From NCBI GenBank assembly GCA_027596195.1, contig JADGJG010000475.1, forward strand, positions 1 through 18,827: 18,827 bases of DNA, written 5' to 3'. The notes below the pieces were generated by a model that was not told the DNA's origin, made no database searches, and saw only the letters and a program-made list of their open reading frames with translations. The position numbers were made by a program, and so were the translations under genes. This document shows, piece by piece, positions 1 through 8,786 of the stretch. The stretch comes from Podochytrium sp. JEL0797 (lineage: Eukaryota; Chytridiomycota; Chytridiomycetes; Chytridiales; Chytriomycetaceae). Every line of letters starts with the position of its first letter. Within the stretch, counting starts at the first letter, position 1.

Positions 1-203
1 GAGCACCTAATGGGGGTGCGGTCTCGCTTCTCTTTCCACGGTCCTCCTCAGAACACCCCTATCCTGCCCACATCCCATCATAATTGGCAGGATTAATTCC
101 TCGTGTGAACCGTGGGCCGTGGGTTTGGGGGCAGAGGTTCTTGGTCTCGCAGGCCCACGGGTTCAAGCTCGCGAAATGACGGAGAGGAAACAACAAAACT
201 CAC

Positions 204-613
204 AGTCTCTCGCACATTCTCCAACGAGTCTGGACTATCGATCGAGAAGCAAATGAGGATGACATGCGTGTCGGGATAACTCAGCGGTCTCAAACGCGCA
301 TAATCTTCTTGACCGGCCGTGTCCCATAGTGCAAGCTGCAACGGTCTTCCGTTGAGACGCATGTCAATGGTTTGGTTGTCAAAGACTGTGGGTAAGTAGT
401 CCTGGGAGGGGAGATGGGGCGATATGTCAGTGCATGGGTTTAATCTCCCCTCGGCAACCGACCAACCTTGGGAAAGATCCTTTTCGTGAACACCCACAGC
501 AGGCATGTCTTGCCGCAGAACCCGTCTCCCACGATGACAAGCTTCTTTCGAGGATATGCTACGCCGCTGGCGGAGGAGGTGCGGGGCAGTGGCTGTTGCT
601 GGCTTCCGAGCAT
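204..613 (-). CDS. Rho-family small GTPase, Rho3-like (3' end outside window)
   Basis: This is a membrane-associated signalling GTPase, expected to control polarity and secretion if it is Rho3-like. Two exons are clear, 467..613 and 204..401, joined by a 65-bp phase-0 intron. The next donor (GTGAGT at 198-203) leads into an intron that runs towards the left edge, and I could not find the following exon inside the window. The 115 visible residues contain a P-loop written GDGFCGKT, switch I with PTVF, and switch [10 protein letters not shown]. Core residues for nucleotide binding and hydrolysis (Lys-Thr, switch-I Thr, Gln of AGQ) are present. The segment [18 protein letters not shown] resembles Rho3 more than Rho1 or Cdc42, but the subfamily call is tentative. 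About 21 residues precede the core, against six in the neighbouring Rho1. The start at 613 is the last Met before the P-loop. The second exon has the same length and boundaries as in Rho1, so the two are tandem paralogues. The CAAX end is not visible. Confidence 0.82.
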
Positions 614-742
614 GATTCTCGGCGAAAGTTTTTTTTCGGGGTTCGGCTCGCGTGCCAGAGTTTGTGATAGCCTTGGCCTTGGCAACACCTCCCTTGGCAA
701 GCCTCCAGCCAGTTCAACCTTGCCAAGTCGCGAAATCCATCT

Positions 743-769
743 CATTGGTGGGATTGATTGGTCAATCAA
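743..769 (-). promoter_or_regulatory. Candidate CCAAT boxes in a palindrome upstream of the Rho3-like gene
   Basis: Read on the minus strand, two CCAAT motifs (plus-strand ATTGG at 744-748 and 757-761) lie 130-150 bp upstream of the Rho3-like start codon. The second sits inside a palindrome, TTGATTG-GT-CAATCAA, at 754-769. The rest of the 614-990 gap is A/T-tract-rich sequence shared between this promoter and the Rho1 3' region. No gene is seen in that gap. Function is inferred from position and motif only. Confidence 0.3.
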
Positions 770-990
770 AACGGTTTGAACCTTGGTCACCAAAAGCTGC
801 GTCAAGGCGGTTGCTTTCCCCCTCTTCCTCCTCTTTTTTCACTCCAAACTATTTTGAAACTATTTCAACTATTTTTTTTGATAAAAAAAGACGCGGCCCT
901 CCCAGAGATTCCAAAATCCCAGCCCCAAACCGCTATGCCCACAACAATTTCAGAAAACGAAACCCGCCATCACCTTCACCCCCCAACAAC

Positions 991-2234
991 TCAGAGCAAC
1001 AAACATCCACCCTTTTGCTTCTTGTTTTTAGGGCCACCCCCTCTGTTGGTCATGGCCGCACGCGTCGCGTGCTCAAATACTTCATTGACTCCCTCTCCGT
1101 TACGCGCAGAGCATTCAAGGTAACGGTAAGCTCCAATCTTTTCGGCGACCGCTTGGCCCTGATATTTTTTAGCGAAAGGCAATGAATTAAATTTTTTGTG
1201 TTGTCAGATTTACGATCAGAGAAAAGAGGGGGGTGGTTCGCACCTGCTGGGAGGTGACGGGAGATTGGTTGATTTTGCGGAGCTCGTCAATCACTTTGGC
1301 GTCGTTTCTGAGATCCTTTTTGCAGGCAACGAGGAGGATTGGGAGACCGGCACAGAAGTGGAGAACTTCCGAGATCCACTGAGGCGAAAAAGCCAGTTTA
1401 GGATTCAAATCGAAAAACGAGAAAGCCCCACTCCCAAAAACGGGTGGCGAATACTCCACCCTCTCTCTCCCACCCCATGCGTACCTTCTCTTGCACGTTG
1501 TCCAAAGAATCAGGGCTGTCGACGGCGAAGCAGATCAAAATGACGTGGGAATCCGGGTAACTCAGGGGTCTCAAGCGATCGTAATCTTCCTGGCCTGCGG
1601 TATCCCAGAGGGCCAATTCGACTCTGCGGCCATCAATGTTGATGTCGGCAATGTAGTTTTCAAAGACGGTGGGCACGTAGACCTGTTGTGGCGAAAAAAT
1701 GGGAATAATTTAGCGAGACACCCAGAATGAAAGCGGGGTCAGAGGGAGAGAGAGAGGGAACGACGGGATCGCTCGCATCGACCAGAAGAGGATGTCCATA
1801 ACGAGGTTAAGCCGAAAAAGGTGTCTTTGTTCCCGTGGGTGTCTGCGATGCCCCGTCCATCACCGCCCACCGCGCCAGTGCCCGGGATCTCCTGAACATA
1901 TCCCGATGATCCCTTGGTGGGCGGCCCGTTTTCCAGGGGGGAAATGATCAGCCAATTAGCAGCATCGCCCCCTTATAACCCCGCCCGTGCTGCGAGCAAG
2001 GGGATCCTCCCGCCCTCCTTCCCCTACACGCAGCCAAAGCGGTCACTCTCCCAGCCGTGGCCGCCACGAAGGGACCTCGCTCGGTCCCCCGATCCGCCAT
2101 TGTCCCTGGGTTGTCAGTTGGACAAGATCGCAGCGTACCTCTGGGAACTGCTTCTTGGAGTACACGATGAGCAGACACGTCTTTCCGCACGCGCCGTCGC
2201 CGACGATAACGAGCTTCCTTCTGACTTCAGCCAT
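991..2234 (-). CDS. RHO1: Rho1-type small GTPase
   Basis: This is the fungal-type Rho1/RhoA GTPase, a membrane-anchored switch that in fungi controls cell-wall glucan synthesis, protein kinase C and actin. Four exons splice cleanly: 2139..2234, 1485..1682, 1244..1378 and 991..1158. They give 198 residues, the usual Rho length. Visible motifs in order are P-loop GDGACGKT, switch I VPTVFENY, switch [26 protein letters not shown] at the guanine-specificity loop (the usual TKxD is degenerate, as in fungal Rho1), and ECSAR. A basic stretch KNKKQKGG precedes the terminal CLLL. Leu in the last position predicts geranylgeranylation. The stop is TGA. The first intron is 456 bp and the others 106 and 85 bp. 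The start codon is only 105 bp from the stop of the upstream Sel1 gene, so the promoter is very short or overlaps that gene's 3' end. Product assignment is firm; the name Rho1 is by similarity. Confidence 0.93.
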
Positions 2235-2331
2235 GTTTTGTACGAGGAAAAAATTTTGATGCTCGAGCAGGAACAATGCGCGTGGGTCGTGCGAAACCTG
2301 GTCCTTCTTTCGCCATCCTTCTGCCCCGCTC

Positions 2332-2337
2332 TTTATT
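2332..2337 (-). terminator. Candidate polyadenylation signal of the Sel1-repeat gene
   Basis: AATAAA on the minus strand starts one base after the TGA stop of the Sel1 gene. It is the only canonical signal before the Rho1 start codon about 100 bp further on, which makes the two transcripts nearly abutting. Confidence 0.4.
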
Positions 2338-2338
2338 G

Positions 2339-3276
2339 TCACAGGCTCCGCTTGCCCCATATCTGCGCCTTGTCCAAATCAATGGCCAATTCGCAACAAC
2401 TTCCACTCCTCAACACGCGTGGCAACTCACTGGCCTCTGCAGGAAGCTTCCCCGTGCTGAACCACACTCCCAATAGTTTGGCTGCCCGTTTCTGATCACT
2501 TGTTTTCGCTTCTGCAAACAAGGACAAGGATCCCACAATTCCGCCACCACTCGAACGTCCATTCCACGCCTTTTCGAGCCATTCGACTGCTTTTTCCGCA
2601 TTCGAAGGCGCACCGACTCCGTACGCAAAGCATTCGGAAATCAGAATACAGGTCTCTGTGCGGTTCACGCTCGTTGCGGGTTGATCGATTCCACCCTTTC
2701 CATGTCCCAAATCGAGAATCGCCACAGCGCGCATCAGGTAAATCAGGGCGGTTTCGTGATCCACCAGCACCGTATCATTTGTATTCGAGTACGACCATGC
2801 AATCTGTGCAATTTCGAGGCATGCGTCTGCGACCATTCCTCCAGCTGCCATTTTGAGCCAAGGCAGCGCTGATGCCAAGTTTCCGAGAGTGGTTCGAATG
2901 CAAGCTCCGGCGCAATATCTATGCGATCCCGAGTTGGAAGTAGTTCGTATTGGTCTCCGTCTCACCTGAAATACGGTTCTGAAACCGGGGAATCCTCGGG
3001 ATCGTTCAACACCCAAGCGGCATCGCTGTCGCCTTCCAACGCCAGCTCTGCAAGAGTCTGCGCCGCAGTTCGAAAGTCTCGTGACTGTAAGCTCGTCAAG
3101 ACCAGAGCCCCTGCGTTACCGAAGCTTGAATCGGACGTTGACAGAATCCGTTCGCTAAACTCACATTTCGACGTGCCGCGAGGCAATGCCTGGGCCTCCT
3201 TCATCTTTCCTACTAATGTCTGCCACCTTCTCCGGAATTCCCGCAGGTTCGAGATGTCTGCACCGGCGTCCATCAT
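2339..3276 (-). CDS. Sel1-like repeat protein
   Basis: A predicted soluble helical-repeat protein of 296 residues, probably a protein-interaction scaffold; its partner is unknown. Two exons, 2966..3276 and 2339..2918, flank a 47-bp intron (GTGAGA...ATAG), among the shortest in the window. Spliced length is 891 bases ending in TGA. The C-terminal two thirds show Sel1/TPR-like units, each with small residues, a Tyr-Gly loop and a paired A..WL..A helix. Examples are [14 protein letters not shown], then [19 protein letters not shown], then a final [11 protein letters not shown]. The N-terminal 100 residues are helical with no signal peptide or membrane segment. Two adjacent Met codons occur; 3276 is taken as the start. 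A nearby upstream Met would extend it by 24 residues through low-complexity sequence and is less likely. The exact orthologue is not recognised. Confidence 0.72.
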
Positions 3277-4129
3277 GGAGATGGGTTGGAGAAAGCGGAA
3301 ACAGATTTTTTTTTCCCCTTTTTCGAGGGGAGATGATTTAAAAATCAAGGTCGAAAAAGAGAAAGAAATGGGAAGAATTCGGCGAGATATATGGCAAAGA
3401 ACGCGTTAGAAACAGGAATTAATATCATGTGAGCAAAAAACAAATCGCCAATTGACATGCCTCCATCGAAATTCACGCTTTCCATATATTTTACTTCCCT
3501 TTGGACGTGTTATACGTGGGCTGGCGGTCTCCTTGGAGTCGGCGAATTCTCCTTGTTTTTTTTTAAACGGCGGGGAAGCGTCTCGAAGGCATTAGAATTA
3601 AGTCTTGGTTTATAGAAGCAACAGCCATGCAGAATCGCTTGTTGGGTGTGTGTTCCGCCATTCAAGTAGCGCATTTGGACATTCAGTAGTCGGCATTCAA
3701 GAGCTGTGTCTCCACAACACGCCAGGAACCGACTTGAAGGGAATATGAAACACCAAAGACGTCATTGATTCCACATGAGCCGGTTATAAACTCTGGTTTT
3801 GCTTGCAATCGCTGATTTTTGGTATTGTTTCAGCGAGGGGAATTGAGAGAAGGAACCATCCCCCCTTCCCTTACGGCACGCTAATTCGTAGATTATATAT
3901 GTGAGCGTTTCAGCGCGGTCCCGCAAGCGTGGCGGCGGCAGTAGCGGCGTCACTCAAAAGTGAAATTCAAAATAAATAAAAATGGGATTCTATTTTTGGT
4001 CCGGCATGAGTGAGGAGCTGATTTTTTTCTCACTCGATTCTTATCAGTTGCCTTCTTTTATTAAACGAAGGAGGCATGATGGGGTGATGATAGGAAATGA
4101 GAATATGTGGCTCTTTAATTCTGAAAAAT
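3277..4129. other. Intergenic region without a recognisable gene
   Basis: This 853-bp stretch lies between the Sel1 gene start and the SARAF stop, both on the minus strand. It is richer in A/T runs than the genes. I found no ORF with family resemblance, no tRNA-like B box in a cloverleaf context and no snRNA hallmark. The phrase CATTCAAG recurs at about 3659 and 3694. A minus-strand AATAAA at 4057-4062, 68 bp past the SARAF stop, is a plausible poly(A) signal. Confidence 0.5.
4057..4062 (-). terminator. Candidate polyadenylation signal of SARAF
   Basis: Plus-strand TTTATT reads AATAAA on the minus strand, 68 bp downstream of the SARAF stop codon at 4130-4132. Position and motif are the only support. 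Confidence 0.4.
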
Positions 4130-5132
4130 TCAACGACGACGCGAGCCTCCAAATCCACTCGATGTTCGCGTGCTTGGTCCCGCAGACGACGAGGACCCCG
4201 ATGATCGCTGAGGTGCCCTAAAAGAAGGACCTGCTCTCGCACGCATGCTGGGTCCACCATAATATCCCGCGCTATTTCTAAACCCAAGAGAACAAGTCAG
4301 CGAAAACTCAAGCAAGCAAAAAAAAATCAGACGCACCCCCATCCCGAATTATACGCAGGTCGATTCCACATGCTCCCCAACAACCCACCCAATCCCAATC
4401 CACTCCAAAATCCGGGTCCTTGTGTTCGCGAGTTCATGGGTGGATCGCAGGATCCGCCGCCACTACCACCCCCGGCGCCGCCGCCACCGCCTCCATTGTT
4501 TCCTCTCGGCGCATTGTTGCCGCCTCTTCGACCTCCGGCAACAGCTCCCAAACACGACACGTACATGGAATACAAAAAGATTCCCGCGACAACGAGCCAG
4601 ATCGACTTGACAATCGTGGATGTTCTTTCGGGTGCATAATCATCGTAATCTAGAGACAATCTTGCATCAGCAACGAGCAAACCCAACAAAAAAAGCCAGA
4701 CGCACCATCTTGATATCCTGCCGCGTTCGAATGCTTGTTGTTCTTGAACCGCTTCCCCTTCTCCGTCAAAAACAACGTATACTCAACCCCACAGCTCCCC
4801 GCCAAGACATACTTGTCATCCGCATAAGAATACCCTTCGCACGACACATCCGTCGTTCCAAATTTATAAAAATTCTCCAACTCGGCACGACACTCCCACT
4901 GCACGTCGCGCCCGTCAAACCCGCGGTTATAACACTGCATCGTGTCAATCACGGCGGAACAGGCATCTCCGCCAACACACTTCATTTGTTTGACGGGCGA
5001 GGATCATCGTCCGGTGGTCATTTTGGTGCGGGAGAGGGTGAGGACTTGGATGTCTTCGAGGAGGACCTTTTTGTTGGTTTGGGCTGTGCATGTGGCGGCG
5101 TGGGTGAGGAGGAGAGGAGGGAGTGGATGCAT
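4130..5132 (-). CDS. SARAF-type store-operated calcium-entry regulator, with one in-frame TGA
   Basis: SARAF is an ER membrane protein that in animals dampens STIM/Orai store-operated calcium entry; related proteins exist in fungi. Exons 4706..5132, 4337..4649 and 4130..4277 join with GTGCGT donors to 888 bases in one frame. The order matches the family. A short hydrophobic N-terminus precedes LLEDIQVLTL, a cysteine-rich lumenal domain (CVGGDACS, QCYNRG.DG.DVQWEC, SCEGY, GSCG.EYTL), one transmembrane segment at about residues 157-177, and a Gly/Ser-rich cytosolic tail with GPGFWSGLGLGGLLG. The C-terminus is the family hallmark TRTSSGFGGSRRR. Codon 43 (5004-5006) is TGA, exactly where the conserved Arg-Arg pair before the SPV.Q..CVGG segment should have its second Arg (CGA to TGA would suffice). 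The frame is otherwise open to the natural TGA stop. It could be a recent nonsense allele, readthrough, RNA editing or a base-call error. Starting at the Met at 4985 would lose the signal peptide. Confidence 0.85.
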
Positions 5133-5330
5133 TTTTGTGGGATTTTTTGAAGCGCCAGATTGGATGAGGGGGAACAACGAGAAGTGGCCAGCGCACAATT
5201 CAACATAAGTTGTTATGAAGACAACAATAACACTTCTAATCTGTGTACCGCCGGTCGTGGGAGCGCGTCCCCTACTTCTTTTAAAAAGAGAGAGAGAAAA
5301 AAAATAAATACATAAGTAAAAAAAGAAGGA

Positions 5331-5336
5331 TTTATT
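5331..5336 (-). terminator. Candidate polyadenylation signal of the DEAD-box gene
   Basis: Minus-strand AATAAA lies about 94 bp past the helicase TAA stop, inside the A/T-rich 297-bp gap between the helicase and SARAF. That gap must also hold the SARAF promoter. No other gene is seen in it. Confidence 0.35.
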
Positions 5337-5429
5337 TGTTGCTAAGATGAACAAGAGAAACAACGAGCACTTCTAAAAAAAGTCCGTTCTCGCTGAAAGA
5401 ATATAAGAAATATGCGCATGGATGCCATT

Positions 5430-7124
5430 TTACCACTTGTTGCCGTAACTGCGACCTCCGCCTCTGCCTCCACCTCTGCCACCACCACCTCCACCTCTCC
5501 ATCTACCTCCACCGCTGCCGCCACTGCTGCGACCGCCGTATTGGACCAACTCTTGGATTTCTTGGGGCACGGTCTGCTGAGCGTCCGTCATGAGCTGAAC
5601 CAAGTCACCCGCGTTCTTTCTGTCAACCTTGGCGTCAAAGAAGGTGTAGGCGGATCCAGATTCACCACCACGACCGGTACGACCGATTCTGTGGACAAAG
5701 TCCTCAACGTTCTTGGGGAAGTCGTAGTTGATGACGTGCTTCAACTCCTTGACATCGAGACCACGAGCAGCAACGTCCGTGGCAACGAGGATCGGGCAGT
5801 CTCCGTTCTTGAAGCAGTTGAGAGCGTACTCGCGCTCCCTTTGGTCCTTGTCTCCGTGGATCGACATGGCACCCCATCCGTCACCAGCAAGCCCTTGCTC
5901 AATCTTGTCACACATGTGCTTCTGGTTGCAGAAAATGATGGTCCTCTCCATCTTCTTGGAAGCTTCTTCGCCGGGGATCGACTCCCAGATTTGCTTGAGG
6001 GTATCACAGAGAGCGGCTTCCTTGTCCCACTGGGAGACAACCTTGACAGTTTGGGTGATGGCCTTGTTGGCTTGGAGCTTCTGGGACCCAACACGCACTT
6101 GGATGGTGTCTTCACCCTGGAAGTCGTTGGCGAGACGCTGCACAGACTTGGGCCACGTGGCGGACCAGAAGAGCATCTGACGGTCAGGGCGGATCTGGGA
6201 CACAATTTCACGAAGGGACTCTTCGAAACCCATGTCGAGCATTCTGTCGGCTTCATCGAGCACGAGGTAGGTGACGCGGCGGAGAGTGGTCTTGCCCATC
6301 TTGAGGAGGTCCAGGAGACGACCCGGGGTGGCAGTGACAATCTGCGGGGAACGGTTGAGCTCTCCAATCTGGGGGCCCTTGGAGGCTCCGCCGTAGAGGC
6401 ACGAGTTGCGGATTCCCAAGGGAGCGCCGAATTCGCCAACGACTTGGTTGATTTGGACAGCCAGCTCACGAGTGGGGGCGAGGACGAGACAGACGGGGCC
6501 TTCACCGCGAGTCACGGGCTTTTGGGCGAGAATGTGGATGAAGGCGGGGAGCACGAAGGACAGGGTCTTTCCGGATCCGGTTTGGGCGACTCCAATGAGG
6601 TTTCGGCCGCTCAGAGCCATGGGCCATCCTTGGGCTTGGATGGGGGTGGGGTTGGTGAATCCGAGCTTGTTGAAGGTGCTCACGATGCTGGGCGCCCAGG
6701 ATCCGTGCTCAAGAGTTTGCATGGGGCGGGGGACGTTGTTTCCTTGGAGGACCATCTGGTTGGACTTGCGGAACGCTTCGACCTCGGAATCGGGCATGGC
6801 AGAAACATCTAAAGAGGGAGTGGGTGAGCATGAATTCCAAAAACGGAAGCAATGTCAAGATAACTTACCCTTGTGCTCGGTGTAGAAGTTCTTGACGAAG
6901 GGCGGGAGGTCGGTGAAGGTTGGTCTCGAGTTGTACGAGTGCTCAATGTCGTTGAAGGCACCGGCCGAGCGTTGGGGCCTGCTGCCGTAAGGAGCAGCCC
7001 GGCCAGAGTCTCTGCCGCCATAGCTGGATCCTCCTCTAGAGCCACCGTTGCCATAGCCACCGCTGCTGCGCGCTCCTCCGAATCGGTCTCCGCTGCCATA
7101 TTCTTTTCCGTACGATCCTGGCAT
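5430..7124 (-). CDS. DBP2: DEAD-box ATP-dependent RNA helicase, Dbp2/DDX5 type
   Basis: An ATP-dependent RNA helicase acting in nuclear mRNP assembly, rRNA processing and nonsense-mediated decay in yeast and animals. Exons 6869..7124 and 5430..6808 flank a 60-bp intron (GTAAGT...TTTAG) and give 544 residues ending in TAA. A Gly/Arg/Ser-rich head (residues 1-55) is followed by the Dbp2-type segment F.KNFYTEH. The Q motif is GFTNPTPIQ. Then come motif I AQTGSGKT (160-167), Ia PTRELA (197-202), Ib TPGR (246-249), II DEAD (270-273), III SAT (301-303), V ARGLD (433-437) and VI HRIGRTGR (458-465). The tail is RGG-repeat, a typical RNA-binding and arginine-methylation region. All motifs are intact. 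The antisense strand is open for 466 codons by composition only. The start at 7124 matches the usual short N-terminus of the family. Confidence 0.97.
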
Positions 7125-7613
7125 GTTGGGTTGTTTGGGGAAGTGGTGGGATTGAAGGATGAAAAAAAAAAAAAACAAGAAATTTTTTATCTTCTTCCGC
7201 CAAGAGGAAAAATTTCATACCCACCGCCGCGGCTGGTGGCGGTTTCGTCGAACTTCTCGTGCCAAGTTGCCGAAATATGAAATGAATTGGCATGGTTGGC
7301 TGAATTGAATTCCTGTGGCGCATTTGTCATTTCCTTGGCGAGGTCTCGTTTGCCAAGCCACCAACTCCTCTGTATGGTCGAGCTCCGATGGAAAATAGAA
7401 GATTTTGTTTCTGAGCAGTAAAAGAAAAATAATCACGCGAATTGAAGGAATGCTGAGCCGATGCGACGTCTCGTCACTTAATATTTTTTTTAAATTTAAA
7501 GCGCGTACCGCGTGATTGCGACGGAAATATAGACTCCCGATTATGCATCTTTGTTGTAAAAAGTGGTGGACAAGACTAATCAAAATTTACAAAAGAGAAA
7601 TTTGGAAACTGGA
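7125..7613. other. Upstream region of the helicase, no gene recognised
   Basis: This 489-bp stretch lies upstream of the helicase and upstream of the plus-strand 7TM-RGS relic. A 13-base A run (7162-7174) lies about 40 bp before the helicase start and reads as a T tract on its coding strand. No ORF with family resemblance was found. It presumably holds the helicase promoter. Confidence 0.45.
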
Positions 7614-8637
7614 ATGGAGACGCTCTCGGCCTTCGACAAAGCGGCCATCGCGCTGCACGCGCTCGCTGACCTCATTAGACGCTTTGTAAGTATACAACGT
7701 CTACTTCGTCCTCCGCGTGTACGACAAACCCATTTGGTCACGAGGCAACGCGTGCTGTGTGTTGGGGTCACTGGCCCTTGTCACAATTTGCTATATCTTT
7801 GCTATATTGCACACGAACATTGCTTGTACAAATCAGGTGTTTGTATTGTGGTTGTGATTGTGTGCGTGGCAGTCCTCGAACTCTCATATTTGCTGTTTCA
7901 ATGGGTCCGCCAATGGGACCGCGTAATCATGGAAGGGTTCGCTCGAGTTTCTCCAGTGGTTTCTTTGTCGCCAGTTGTACCGACCGTTGCGCTCGCAACA
8001 TTGGAAATGAAGCAAGATTCGTGTGTTCCCCATTGGACGGTTGCGTCCACCACGCAGTTTGGAATCACACTTCTCGTGGGCTGTTGTACAGTACAATCCC
8101 CTTAAAGATTCTCGGTTTTGAATGCATGGGGCGTACATGATACTTGGAGTGAACCACGCGGTTGCGAATCTGCTTGTTGCGTCAATGTTCAATTCGGGTA
8201 ACGGCATGATCGGGAGCCTGGTGTGGATTCGGGTGGGACTGTATGAGTTGAAGGTGCGGGAATCTGAGGCGTTGATGAAACGGTTGAGCAAGATATCCGG
8301 GCGCGTGTCAGTCTGCGTGTCGGTTGGGGTGGTAGGAGGCCGTTGTGTGTGAGCGGAGGGGAGTCGGCACGCAAGTTGTAAAATTGCGACTGAGATCATG
8401 ATATGCTGTCGCTCAAGGAGGTGCTTGGAGATTCCTTGCGACAAAGGTTCCTTCGTATTTGATAATTATACACGGGAGTTTGGTGTTCGTAAGGCTGCGA
8501 CTTCAACCTCGCGGAGAGATGGGACCTTCAACACTGCGATAAGCTGGACGCGTGCATTCCATTTATTGAAGAGAACTTTAGAGAAAGAGTTTTATAGGGC
8601 TCCATGTCGATGGGAGACGAATATCTGGGGCCGATGA
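7614..8637 (+). pseudogene. Decayed gene resembling a 7TM-RGS receptor
   Basis: No continuous gene model fits, but pieces in order resemble a fungal seven-transmembrane protein with a C-terminal RGS domain. At 7614-7685 an ATG opens a GC3-rich stretch ending LADLIRRF. From 7693 the neighbouring frame carries VLRVYDKPIWSRGNACCVLG and a hydrophobic helix to about 7850, then a TGA. The middle is unreadable apart from LYELKVRESEALMKRL near 8236-8283. At 8403-8459 MLSLKEVLGDSLRQRFLRI fits the start of an RGS domain (SL..VL.D..LR..F). It continues in another frame with FDNYTREFGV (from 8458) and ends near 8637 with KEFYRAPCRWETNIWGR. This fits the RGS pattern ..EFI....EVNI...TR at the right spacing (about 76 residues). 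Missing transmembrane segments and several frame changes mark it as a relic. The identification rests on motif reading by eye. An antisense ORF here is considered less likely. Confidence 0.38.
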
Positions 8638-8786
8638 ATTCATTGATTCTTCATGAAATATTCTTCGAATAATCACGGTTAAGAAAAAAAATCACCCAAG
8701 AAACGCGCGTACGTTTCCAAGGCCACCTCCGCCAGCTCCCCTCTAACCCCCCACGCACCCGCAACTCTTCCCCACCAGATCCAAAA

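Noticed and set aside
1..197. A third exon of the Rho3-like gene beginning at a TGG near 38
   Set aside because: No AG acceptor directly precedes the Trp codon, and the following residues do not match the Rho pattern at the right spacing. The exon is more likely left of the window.
3277..4129. tRNA, snRNA or CRISPR-like repeats in the largest gap
   Set aside because: No cloverleaf-compatible A and B boxes, no U6 or U1 hallmark, and no regularly spaced repeats were found.
4370..4653. Proline-rich plus-strand ORFs
   Set aside because: They are antisense to the Gly-rich tail of SARAF (GGN codons read as Pro on the other strand).
5412..6812. A 466-codon plus-strand ORF opposite the DEAD-box helicase
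   Set aside because: It is the exact antisense of the helicase, is Val/Leu/Gly-rich with no family resemblance, and is open because of codon bias in the real gene.
7884..8444. A 186-codon minus-strand ORF with a signal-peptide-like stretch after an internal Met at 8399
   Set aside because: No family resemblance. The plus strand over the same bases shows ordered 7TM and RGS fragments. It remains a weaker alternative and would need transcript evidence.
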